Shown in pieces: positions 51,328 through 60,553 of a stretch of 64,000 nucleotides of DNA (position 1 is its first letter; the number at the start of each line of letters is the position of its first letter). The DNA is taken from assembly GCF_006517235.1 (NCBI RefSeq), contig NZ_CP041188.1, positions 4,588,001 through 4,652,000 on the forward strand, in the 5' to 3' direction. The notes beneath the pieces are model-generated. The model was not told the origin of the DNA. It searched no databases and saw only the letters and a program-made list of their open reading frames with translations. The stretch is from Pseudarthrobacter sp. NIBRBAC000502772. Its GTDB lineage: Bacteria; Actinomycetota; Actinomycetes; Actinomycetales; Micrococcaceae. A program made the translations under genes and the position numbers.

Positions 51328-52962
51328 ATGCAGAAGGTACAGATCCTCACAGCCCGCGAGGCAGCCGAGCTCATCAACGACGACGACGTCATCACCGTCA
51401 GCTCCTCCAGCGCCATGGGGTGCCCGGACAGTGTCCTCGCCGGAATCGGTCAGCGATTCGCGGAAACCTCGCACCCGCAGAACCTGACCTCGGTCCACCC
51501 GATCGCCGCCGGCGACATGTACGGGGTCAAAGGCATCGACCACATTGCCCGGCCCGGGCTGCTGCGCAAAGTCATCGCCGGCTCATACCCCTCAGGTCCC
51601 TCCAGCGCCGAGCCGCCCCTGATCTGGCAGATGATCGAACGCGAGGAAGTGGAAGCCTACAACTTCCCGTCCGGCGTCATCTACCAGATGCACCGCACCG
51701 CTGCCGCGAAACAGCCCGGCGTCTTTACCCAGGTCGGCCTGGACACCTTCATCGACCCCCGGCTCCAGGGCGGCCGTATGAACAACACCACCCCCGTCGC
51801 GCACGTCGAGACCGCCACACTGTCCGGGAAAGAATGGCTGTTCTTCCCCTCCGTCATCCCCAACGTCGCCATCGTCCGCGCCACCACCGCCGATGAATAC
51901 GGCAACCTGACGTTCGAGGACGAGGGATCCCCGCTCGGAGCCCTCGACCTGGCCTACGCCGCGCACAACAACGGCGGAGTGGTCATCGCCCAGGTCAAGC
52001 GCCTGGCTGAGGCCGGCAGCCTCCACCCCCAGCACGTGAAGGTGCCCGGCATCCTCGTCGATGCCATCGTGATCGCCGCGGACCAGCTGCAGACCACCCT
52101 CACGCCAAACGACCCCGCCATCTCAGGGCAACTCCGCCGCCCACTGAGCTCGCTCCCCCACGTCGATTTCTCACTGGAGAAGATCACCGCACGGAGGGCC
52201 GCCCAGGAACTTAAAGCCGGCGAAATCGTCAACCTAGGATTCGGCGTCTCCGCCCTTGTCCCCCACGTCCTGGTCGAAGAAAACCAGGGCCGGGAAGTCA
52301 GCTGGGTCATCGAACAAGGAGCTGTCGGCGGCATCCCGCTGCTGGACTTCGCCTTCGGCTGCGCACAGAACCCCGACGCGATCGTGGCCAGCATTGACCA
52401 GTTCACCCTGCTGCAGGGCGGGGGCTTCAACCGCTCCCTGCTTTCGTTCCTGGAAATCGACCGGCACGGAAACGTCAACGTCCACCACCTGCCCAAGAAG
52501 CGCCACGTCACTGCGGGCGTCGGCGGGTTCGCCGACATCACCTCCTCGGCGCCGGAGATCATCTTCATGGGCGCTTTCACCGCCGGCCGCCGCGATATCT
52601 CCGCCGGCGAAGACGGCCTGGACATCCGCTCTGACGGGCCCTTCACCAAGCTCGTCAACGACGTTTCAGCCGTCACATTCTCCGGGCCCCGGGCGTTGGC
52701 CCGCGGCCAGAAAGTCAAGTACATCACCGAACGCGCCGTCCTGGAATTGACCCCTGAAGGTCTGGTCGTCACCGAAATAGCACCGGGCGTCGACCTTCAA
52801 AAGGACGTACTGGACCGCTGTGAATTCCCGCTGATCGTTGCAGCGGACCTGCGCACCATGGACCCCACCCTGTTCGCCGACGCCCCGATCGGCCTCCACC
52901 TTCCGACGCTGCCGCTGCACGAGCGGATCGAACAGCGATCCTCCGCCCTGGCCGCGCACTGA
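51328..52962 (+). CDS. Family I CoA-transferase, fused alpha and beta subunits
   Basis: 544 aa acyl-CoA:carboxylate CoA-transferase of the acetoacetate/propionate/YdiF type. The N-terminal alpha half spans about 1-275, and the beta half carries the catalytic glutamate E329 in VIEQGAVGG, which forms the covalent glutamyl-CoA intermediate. VHRTA-like and NNTTPVAHV regions belong to the alpha part. Its partner acid is not revealed. Unusual beside sugar oxidoreductases; an enoyl-CoA hydratase follows two genes later, so a carboxylic acid from the sugar route may be activated here. Confidence 0.9.
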   Translation: MQKVQILTAREAAELINDDDVITVSSSSAMGCPDSVLAGIGQRFAETSHPQNLTSVHPIAAGDMYGVKGIDHIARPGLLRKVIAGSYPSGPSSAEPPLIWQMIEREEVEAYNFPSGVIYQMHRTAAAKQPGVFTQVGLDTFIDPRLQGGRMNNTTPVAHVETATLSGKEWLFFPSVIPNVAIVRATTADEYGNLTFEDEGSPLGALDLAYAAHNNGGVVIAQVKRLAEAGSLHPQHVKVPGILVDAIVIAADQLQTTLTPNDPAISGQLRRPLSSLPHVDFSLEKITARRAAQELKAGEIVNLGFGVSALVPHVLVEENQGREVSWVIEQGAVGGIPLLDFAFGCAQNPDAIVASIDQFTLLQGGGFNRSLLSFLEIDRHGNVNVHHLPKKRHVTAGVGGFADITSSAPEIIFMGAFTAGRRDISAGEDGLDIRSDGPFTKLVNDVSAVTFSGPRALARGQKVKYITERAVLELTPEGLVVTEIAPGVDLQKDVLDRCEFPLIVAADLRTMDPTLFADAPIGLHLPTLPLHERIEQRSSALAAH

Positions 52963-52998
52963 CGCTCGGCCGAAACGCCCCGAAAGGAACTCCCTGCC

Positions 52999-55265
52999 AT
53001 GAGAAACCTCCGCATCCTGACGCCCTACGAAACCGAACTCGCCGACGCCCTGTTCGAGGCGATGTTTCCCTCCGACGGTGAAAGCCCCGACGTCCGCGAC
53101 GCGGGGGTCACCGAATACCTGGATCTGACATTGGAAGGGTACGGCCGCAAAGACCTGCCCCGGTACCAGTGGCTGTTCGGTGCACTGGATCGCTATGCCG
53201 AGGACAAGCACGGCAGGAACTTCGCCGCCCTCACCCTGGATGAACGCACCGACATGCTGGTGCTGCTCGAACACGGTGAACTGACCAGCCAGGTCCCGGC
53301 GGAGGACCAACGGAACCTGTTCGGACTGGTCATCTCCCACCTGCAGGAGGGTCTCTTCGCGGACCCGGCCCACGGCGGCAACAAAGACGGCGTCGGCTGG
53401 AAGTTCCTCAAACACCCCGGTGTTTGGCTCGAAAACTCGGCTGAGGAAAACCTCAGCACCGAACACGTGACCAAGGGCAGGGTCATCAAGACCCTCGCCG
53501 ACGCGATGCAGGAAATCCCACGCGACACCGAGGGCCACCGGCTCAAGCAGCTCGGCTACGAGAACGCCGTCAACCCCCAGATGACCGATGAAGTGGACGT
53601 CCTGCTCGTCGGCGTCGGCGCCATGGGTGGACTCAGCGCCCAGGTCTTCGCCGAGGCAGGTCTAAGCGTCGTTGGCCTCGAAGCCGGGCCGTTCCGGCCG
53701 CTGGATGAATTCCTTCCGGATGAACTCGAACACGCCTACTACACCCGTGGCGGGCTTGGCCCGAAATTCCAGCAGGAGACCCCGCGCTGGCGCGAAACCG
53801 CGGACGAGGAAGAAAGCCGCGAGGCCACGTTCTCCCTGGGCCGCATGGTCAACGGCGTCGGCGGTTCCGCCGGACACTACGGTTCCTGGCTGCGGCGCTT
53901 CCACCCCTGGCAGTTCGCCCCCAAGAGCCATTACGACGGCCTCTACGGACCCAACGCACTGCCGGAGGACTGCACCCTGGCCGACTGGCCCGTGACCTAC
54001 GATGAGCTCGAGCCGTTTTACACGAAGCTCGAACACCTGATCGGCATCGCCGGCGACGAATCAAACCCCTTCATCAAGCGCAGCAAGCCGCTCCCGCTGC
54101 CGGCAACGCGTCCGTTCATCCTGGGCAAAAAGTTCACCGAGACCACCAAGGCCGCCGGTCTGCACCCGCACCCTGTCCCCGTCGGGTTCACCACCGAGTC
54201 CTACGGCGGACGGGCCGCCACCGGATACAGCGCCTGGAACAACGGACTCGGTTCCTTCCGCGGCGACCGCTGGCACCCGGGCCTTGGCCCCGTGCCTGCC
54301 GCCATCGAAACCGGGAACTTTGAACTGCGCACGCACTCACGCGTCACCCGGATCATCATGGATGACTCCGGCGCCGCACGCGGCGTTGAGTGGGTGGACC
54401 CGCTCGGCCGGGTACGGCGCCAATACGCCCGCTCAGTCATCCTGTCCGCCTACACGTACGAGAACCTGCGCCTGATGTACCTGTCCGCCGACGCCAAGCA
54501 CGATGGCGGCCTCGGTAACAACACTGGCCAGCTGGGCCTGCACTACATGACCAAGATGTTCGGCCATGTGGACGCCATGTTCCCGGGCACCGAATTCAAC
54601 CGGCACACCGGTCCCGCTGCGCAGGGCGTTGTTCTGGACGACTTCCTTTCCCCCGAATTCCGGTCACTGGACCACGGCTTCATCGGCGGCGCGACCCTCG
54701 GCGCCGAACAGCAGGCCCTGCCGCTGCAGATCGCCCGCGAAACCCTGCCCGAGGACGTCCGCCGCTGGGGCGCCGGCTACCGTGACCACCTCAAGCTCTG
54801 GTCCCAGCAGGGCGTGATCCGCATCCAGCCGGATGCGCTGCCGTATGCGTCGCACCGGCTGGAAATCGACCCCCGGCACCGCGACTCCTCCGGGCTCGGC
54901 ATGCCGTTGGTCCGCGTGACCTACCGGCTCCGCGAGAACGAGCGACGCCTCGCCTCCTGGATGGCTGACCGCGCCACCGGACTGCTCAAGGACATGGGGC
55001 CACCAAGACCTGGCAGGGGCCCTACTTCACCGGGGTCGGCTCCAGCCACGACCTCGGCGGGGCACGCTTCGGCCATGACCCCGCGGGCACTGTGCTGGAT
55101 GAACACCTCGCTGTCCACGACACCCCCAACCTGTACATGTATTCCGGCGCCGCTTTCCCCAGTTGCCCCGGCATCAACCCGACCCTGACCATCTGGGCGA
55201 TCGTCATGCGCGCCGCCGAACACCTCGCCGGCAAGCTCGGCGGCGAGCGAAAGGATAAGCCATGA
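52999..55265 (+). CDS. Fused gluconate-2-dehydrogenase-subunit-3/GMC oxidoreductase, apparent 1-base frameshift
   Basis: About 755 aa if repaired. Residues 1-190 match gluconate 2-dehydrogenase subunit 3 (GLFADPAHGGNKDGVGWKFLKHPG); residues 195-755 are a GMC flavoprotein with FAD motif VLLVGVGAMGGLSAQVF, VNGVGGSAGHYGSW and the C-terminal GSSHDLGGARFG and CPGINPTLTIWA (active-site His and Asn). From about residue 667 the given frame becomes unlike any protein. Inserting one base in the GGGG at 54996-54999 restores the true end, stop 55263-55265, which then overlaps the next ATG. No signal peptide is present, unlike exported gluconate dehydrogenases. Confidence 0.88.
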
Positions 55266-56083
55266 GCATCGAAGCCACCCCCGTCACACCGGCAACCGAA
55301 CAGGCCTCCGAACGGGTGACCGTTGAGTACTCACCTGACGGGCACACGGCCACCATCCTCATCGACCGTGCATCGAAGCTGAACGCGTTGACGCTGTCCC
55401 TGCTCGAGGACCTGGCCGCTGCCGCCCGGGAGGTCACCGCCTCGTCCGCCCGCCTGGTCATCGTGCGCACCGCCGGTGAGAAAGTCTTCTGTGTCGGGGC
55501 GGACATCAACCACTTCGCTGGCCTCGGCGCGGCCGGGATGTGGCGGGACTGGATCGCCACCGGGCACCGCGCTTTCGACGCCATCGCCGCGCTGCGCCAA
55601 CCCAGCATCGCCGTCATCGACGGGCTCGCGTTCGGCGGCGGGCTGGAACTCGCCCTGGCTTGCGACTTCCGCGTGATCGCCTCAGAGGCCCGTGTCGCCT
55701 TGCCCGAAACGGGGCTCGGAACGATTCCAGGATGGGGTGGCACCGAGCGTGCCACCGAGCTCGTCGGCAGGGCCCGGGCCAAAGAGCTCATCCTGACCCG
55801 GCGTCAGCTCACCGGAGACGAGGCAGTGACCTGGGGGCTGGCCACCGCCGCCGCGCCCAAGGAGTATCTGGACGCGACCGTCGCCCGCCTCAGCGCAGAC
55901 ATTCTCGCCGGAGCACCCCTGGCTGTACAACTGAGCAAACAGCTGATCGACGCCGCGGCCGACGGGGCACCCTCCCGGATTCTCGAAGCCCTCGCCAGCG
56001 GCCTTGCCGCCGCGACCGACGACCTCACCGAGGGCGTAGCCGCCTTCCGCGAAAAGCGCACAGCGCACTTCACGGACAACTGA
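55262..56083 (+). CDS. Enoyl-CoA hydratase/isomerase family protein
   Basis: 273-aa crotonase-fold protein. The oxyanion and catalytic motifs are complete: FCVGADINHFAG, GLAFGGGLELALACDFRVIA with the first glutamate, and ALPETGLGTIPGWGGTERA with the second. Both catalytic Glu residues are conserved, so true hydratase activity is possible. The start overlaps the restored GMC stop by ATGA, which independently supports the frameshift correction. Probably acts on a CoA ester from the transferase upstream. Confidence 0.9.
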   Translation: MSIEATPVTPATEQASERVTVEYSPDGHTATILIDRASKLNALTLSLLEDLAAAAREVTASSARLVIVRTAGEKVFCVGADINHFAGLGAAGMWRDWIATGHRAFDAIAALRQPSIAVIDGLAFGGGLELALACDFRVIASEARVALPETGLGTIPGWGGTERATELVGRARAKELILTRRQLTGDEAVTWGLATAAAPKEYLDATVARLSADILAGAPLAVQLSKQLIDAAADGAPSRILEALASGLAAATDDLTEGVAAFREKRTAHFTDN

Positions 56084-56126
56084 CATCGCCAGCCGGACCA
56101 CACAACATTTTCTAAGGACACCTGTA

Positions 56127-57644
56127 ATGGAAACCAAGAGCTACACGCTCGACGACGTCGAGCCCACCTACCGGCCGATGATCATCGACGGCGAAGACAC
56201 CCAGGCTTTGAGCGGCGCCAGGTTCACCCGCCTGAGCCCCGCCCACGAAGTCGAAGTCAGTTCATTCCCGGAAGGCGCCCGAGAGGACGTCGACCGTGCC
56301 GTCACCGCCGCCCGAAAAGCCCTGGACCGGGGGTGGCGCCAGTCCAGCGGGTCCCAGCGGTCCAAACTCCTATTGAAAGTCGCCGACCTCGTCCGCCGCG
56401 ACGCCGAACCCCTGGCCCTGGCCGAAACCCTGGAGACAGGCAAGCCCATCACCCAGTCCCGCAATGAGGTCGCCGGCACCGCGGAACTCTGGGAATACGC
56501 GGCAAGCCTTGCCCGGAACACCCAGGGCGAGGCCCACAACGCGCTGGGCCGGGACACGCTGGCCATGGTCGTGCACGAACCCATCGGCGTCGTCGGCATG
56601 ATCACGCCCTGGAACTTCCCGTTGCTGATCATCAGCCAGAAGCTTCCGTTCGCGCTGGCAGCAGGCAATACCGCCGTGGTCAAGCCCAGCGAAAGCACCT
56701 CAGCCACCACGGTGATGCTGGGACAACTGATCCGCGAAGCAGGGTTCCCGGACGGTGTGGTGAACATTGTTACCGGCGACCGCGTAGTCGGCTCGGCGAT
56801 CGCCGAGCACCCCGGAATCGACATGATCAGCTTCACCGGTTCAACAGGGGTCGGCAAGAGCATCGCCTCCGCCGCGGGCCGGGACCTGAAAAAGGTCGAA
56901 CTGGAGCTCGGTGGGAAAAACCCGCAGATCATCACACCCAACGCCGACTTCACGGCCGCCGTTGACGCAGGTGTATTCGGCGGATATTTCAACGTCGGTC
57001 AGTGCTGCAACTCCGGCAGCCGGCTCATCGTCCACCGTTCCCTGGCGGACGAATTCGCCGCGGCCGTCGTCGAACGCGCCAAGCTCATGCGCGTAGGAGA
57101 CCCGCTGAAATCCGACACCCTGGTAGGTTCCCTTGTCAACGACGCCCAGCTCGCCGTCGTCGAACGCTACGTGGCCGAAGGCCGCGACGCCGGAGCACAC
57201 CTGCTCACCGGCGGAGGCCGCCTCGAAACCGGCCTCAACGGCCGCTTCTTCCAGCCAACCGTCTTCACCGACGTCACCGCCCAGATGTCCATCGCCACCG
57301 ATGAAATCTTCGGTCCCGTCCTCTCCGTGCTGCCCTACGACACCGTGGAGGAGGCCATCGGCATCGCCAACTCCACGTCGTTCGGCCTCTCCGCCGGGAT
57401 CTGGAGCAACGACATCAACGAAGCCCTGACCGCCGCACGCGACCTGCGCGCCGGGACCGTCTGGGTCAACCGCTGGATGGACGGGTACCCCGAAGTACCG
57501 TTCGGCGGCTACGGACACAGCGGCATCGGCCGCGAACTCGGCCGCCAGGCGTTGGCCGAATTCAGCGAACTCAAAACCATCCAGCTCCAGGTCGGCCTCC
57601 GCGAAAACCGCTGGGTCGACGCCCCGGACGCCCCCCGCCGCTAA
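56127..57644 (+). CDS. NAD(P)-dependent aldehyde dehydrogenase
   Basis: 505 aa. Signatures: ITPWNFPLLIISQKLPFALAAGN, FTGSTGVGKSIA, the glutamate in VELELGGKNPQI and the nucleophile cysteine in NVGQCCNSGSR, and the C-terminal VNRWMDGYPEVPFGGYGHSGIGRELG. Broad family (betaine aldehyde, aminoaldehyde, sugar-aldehyde oxidation); the substrate cannot be told. It has AAGGACA upstream. In the operon it would oxidise an aldehyde formed by a hydratase/lyase or dehydrogenase step. Confidence 0.92.
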   Translation: METKSYTLDDVEPTYRPMIIDGEDTQALSGARFTRLSPAHEVEVSSFPEGAREDVDRAVTAARKALDRGWRQSSGSQRSKLLLKVADLVRRDAEPLALAETLETGKPITQSRNEVAGTAELWEYAASLARNTQGEAHNALGRDTLAMVVHEPIGVVGMITPWNFPLLIISQKLPFALAAGNTAVVKPSESTSATTVMLGQLIREAGFPDGVVNIVTGDRVVGSAIAEHPGIDMISFTGSTGVGKSIASAAGRDLKKVELELGGKNPQIITPNADFTAAVDAGVFGGYFNVGQCCNSGSRLIVHRSLADEFAAAVVERAKLMRVGDPLKSDTLVGSLVNDAQLAVVERYVAEGRDAGAHLLTGGGRLETGLNGRFFQPTVFTDVTAQMSIATDEIFGPVLSVLPYDTVEEAIGIANSTSFGLSAGIWSNDINEALTAARDLRAGTVWVNRWMDGYPEVPFGGYGHSGIGRELGRQALAEFSELKTIQLQVGLRENRWVDAPDAPRR

Positions 57645-57668
57645 GACACTCCCTGAAGGAAACAAGAC

Positions 57669-58885
57669 ATGACAACCACACCCACCATGGCCCCGCACCC
57701 GCCCAGGCCGTCGTCCTGCCAACCATCCTGCCGCTCACCCTCCCTGCCGGGTACGAGGTGCCGGCAGGATTCCGGGAGTCCGCCGACAAGGCGTGGAAAA
57801 CCGCCTCCGCGAAACTCGTTGGGCTGATCACCAACCACCCGGACCGCTTCCCGCTCTACACCGAAGAAGGTAAATGGGTGGTCGACGGCGAAGCCTGGAC
57901 CAACTGGTGCGAAGGCTTCCTCGGCGGTCAGCTGTGGATGCTCTCAGACCGGGCCGACGAGGCCGACCGTGCCCGCTTCCGCAGCGCGGCCGAGCATTAC
58001 TCCGAGCTCATCGAAGAACGAAAAAGCGACAACACCGTCCACGACCTGGGATTCCTCTTCTGGTCCACCTACCGGCGCTGGTTCGAAGCGACTGGCGACA
58101 CCACCAAACGCGACGTCGTCATCGAAGCCGGACGCACCACGGCAAGCCGTTACCGCGAAGCCGGGCAGTACATGCCCAGCTTCCGCCAGCCCGACAGCCT
58201 GTTCATCGACATCATGATGAACATCCATATGGCCCTGTACGCAGCTCAACAGACCGGTGACCAGGACATGGCCCGCAAAGCCGTGGATCACTGCCTGACC
58301 ACCCGCAGGTTCCTGATGCGTGGCGACGGATCCGCGTCGCACGAGGGCATGTTCGATCTGGAAACCGGAGCCTTCCTGAAGCAGACCACCCAGCAGGGCT
58401 TCTCCGACGACGGATCCTGGGCCCGCGGCCAGGCCTGGGCGCTCTACGGCTTCGGCACCGTCTACCGCTTCACCGGCGACCTGCGCTTCCTCGAAACAGC
58501 CATCGCAGCAGCCGACTTCTACATCGAGCGGACCGGCGACCGCTTCGTTCCGCCCAACGACTGGGCAGAACCCAACCCTGTCAGGCCCTACGAAACGTCC
58601 GCAGCGGCCGCGGCCGCCGGCGGATTCTGGCAGCTCGCCGGCCTTGTCCAGGACCGAGCTAAGGCCCGCGTCTACGCCGACTACGCCGTTGACATCCTGC
58701 GCCGCCTGACCGAAGACGATTTTCTCGCCAGCCCGGGCGAAGAGTGGGAAGGTGTGCTCAAGCACGGCAGCTACCACGAAGGAAAGGACCTTGGCGTGGA
58801 CGAATCGGTCATGTGGGGCGACTACTGGTTCCTCGATGCCGTCGACCAGATCCAGCAGTTCGACGAAACCCAGCGGAGCCGTTGA
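57669..58885 (+). CDS. Glycoside hydrolase family 88 (unsaturated glucuronyl/galacturonyl hydrolase), apparent 1-base frameshift near the 5' end
   Basis: About 405 aa if repaired. The ATG at 57669 has GAAGGAA upstream, but its frame runs into nonsense after MTTTPTMAP. One extra C in the CCCC at 57691-57694 joins it to the long frame seen from 57758. GH88 features: VVDGEAWTNWCEGFLGGQLWML, the aspartates in TVHDLGFLFWST and FIDIMMN, and DDGSWARGQAWALYGF. The family removes a 4,5-unsaturated uronic acid from oligosaccharides made by polysaccharide lyases. Cytoplasmic (no signal). Its product fits the KDG-type route of the divergent unit. Confidence 0.88.
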
Positions 58886-58890
58886 CCACC

Positions 58891-60492
58891 ATGCCTTGGC
58901 CAACCATTGACGAGACACCTCTTCCGGACGGGCAGCCGCCCTCTGCCCGTCCGGAGGAGGTCATCCGGACCGACATCGCGATCATCGGATCCGGCATGGG
59001 CGGCGGAACCATGGCCTACGCACTCAAGGACTCCGACGCCAAGGTCCTGATCATCGAACGAGGCCACCGGCTGCCCGCGGAACCGCAGAACTCCGACCTC
59101 GACGAGGTGTACATCAAAGGCCGCTACAAGAACGCCGACACCTGGTACAACGGCCGCAACGGAGTACCCTTCAAACCCGGCGTCTACTACTGGGTAGGCG
59201 GGAACACGAAGGTCTACGGCGCCTGCCTGCCCCGCTTCCGCGCCAGCGACTTCGAAGCGACCCAGCACCAGGACGGCATTTCGCCCGCATGGCCGTTCAG
59301 CTATGCGGACCTGGAGCCCTACTACACACGGGCCGAGAGGCTTTACCAAGTCAGGGGCCAGATCGGTGAAGACCCGACCGAACCCCTCCACTCCGAGGCC
59401 TACCCGCACCCGTCCCTGGACCACGAACCAACCATCCAGCGGCTCGCCGACTCCCTGATCCGCCAAGGACTGCACCCGTTCCGGATGCCCAACGGCCTCG
59501 ACGCCGATTCCTCGGCGAAGCGGGCGCTGTGCGCGACCAGTGACGGCGCGCCGAACCAGGCAGGGCTGAAGTCCGACGCCGAGAAGGTCGCGGTTAACCC
59601 GGCGCTGGCGGCCGGGGTTGAACTCATGACAGGCACCAAGGTCGTCCGCCTGATTCTCGGGCCCGACGGCCGCACCGTCGTCGCAGCCCTGGCCGAACGG
59701 GATGGCCGGATCATCCGGGTCGAAGCTGACAAGTTCATCCTCGCCGCAGGGGCAGTGAACTCGGCCGCGTTGCTCCTGGGCTCCGCCACTCCTGAGTATC
59801 CACGTGGCCTGGCCAACTCCTCCGGGCTGGTGGGCCGGAACTACATGGTGCACAACAGCACCTTCTTCATCGGCATCAACCCGCTCAAGGTCAACCGGAC
59901 GCTGTGGCAAAAGACCCTGGGCCTGAACGACTGGTACGAAGCCGGACCCACCAACCGGTACCCCCTGGGGAACCTGCAGATGCTCGGCAAGCTGCGCGCC
60001 AGCATGCTCAAGATGGCCCGGCCCTGGGCGCCGACCCGGGTCCTGAAGGCCATGTCCGACCGCAGCGTGGACATCTACCTCACCACTGAGGACCTGCCCC
60101 GGCGAAACAACGGCATCAGTGTTGTCGACGGCACTATCCACGTCTGGTGGGAGCCGAACAACCTGGCGCCCCATGGCGAACTGGTCCGCCGGATCAGCAA
60201 GGCCGTCCGGAAGGCCGGATATCCAATCATCTTCACGGAGCGCATGGGTATCGAAACCAACTCCCACCAATGCGGAACAGCCGTAGCCGGACACGATCCC
60301 GCCACAAGCGTCCTCACCCCGGACTGCCGTACGCATGACCTGGACAACCTCTGGGTCGTGGACAGCTCCTTTTTCCCTTCCTCGGCGGCACTCAACCCCG
60401 CCCTGACCATCGCAGCGAACGCCCTCCGCGTTGCGGACACCATCATCGGCGCGGGCAACGCCTCCATCCAGGGTTCGTTGGGAAAGGATTGA
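58891..60492 (+). CDS. GMC-family flavoprotein oxidoreductase (pyranose/glycoside-oxidase-like)
   Basis: 533 aa. FAD motif IAIIGSGMGGGTMAYALKD; the substrate channel motif YYWVGGNTKVYGACLPRFR; active-site His in ETNSHQCGT and Asn in SAALNPALTIAANAL. The overall pattern recalls the pyranose 2-oxidase / C-glycoside 3-oxidase branch known from Arthrobacter and Microbacterium. No Tat signal and no small subunit. ATG at 58891, 5 nt after the GH88 stop; a TTG at 58882 would overlap it. Likely oxidises a sugar ring, giving the operon a second oxidase besides the fused one. Confidence 0.88.
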   Translation: MPWPTIDETPLPDGQPPSARPEEVIRTDIAIIGSGMGGGTMAYALKDSDAKVLIIERGHRLPAEPQNSDLDEVYIKGRYKNADTWYNGRNGVPFKPGVYYWVGGNTKVYGACLPRFRASDFEATQHQDGISPAWPFSYADLEPYYTRAERLYQVRGQIGEDPTEPLHSEAYPHPSLDHEPTIQRLADSLIRQGLHPFRMPNGLDADSSAKRALCATSDGAPNQAGLKSDAEKVAVNPALAAGVELMTGTKVVRLILGPDGRTVVAALAERDGRIIRVEADKFILAAGAVNSAALLLGSATPEYPRGLANSSGLVGRNYMVHNSTFFIGINPLKVNRTLWQKTLGLNDWYEAGPTNRYPLGNLQMLGKLRASMLKMARPWAPTRVLKAMSDRSVDIYLTTEDLPRRNNGISVVDGTIHVWWEPNNLAPHGELVRRISKAVRKAGYPIIFTERMGIETNSHQCGTAVAGHDPATSVLTPDCRTHDLDNLWVVDSSFFPSSAALNPALTIAANALRVADTIIGAGNASIQGSLGKD

Positions 60493-60502
60493 TAAAGTCG
60501 AG

Positions 60503-60528
60503 AGGCGGGGAGCGCCGCTTCTCCGCCT
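60503..60528 (+). terminator. Hairpin between the second GMC gene and the second lacI
   Basis: AGGCGGGGAG / CTTCTCCGCCT forms about ten base pairs with two wobbles around a short loop, with no U tract. It could be a transcript end or partial attenuator before the second lacI, whose start is 26 nt further on. Confidence 0.5.
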
Positions 60529-60553
60529 ATCGAACCACCGGCAGGATTCCCGC

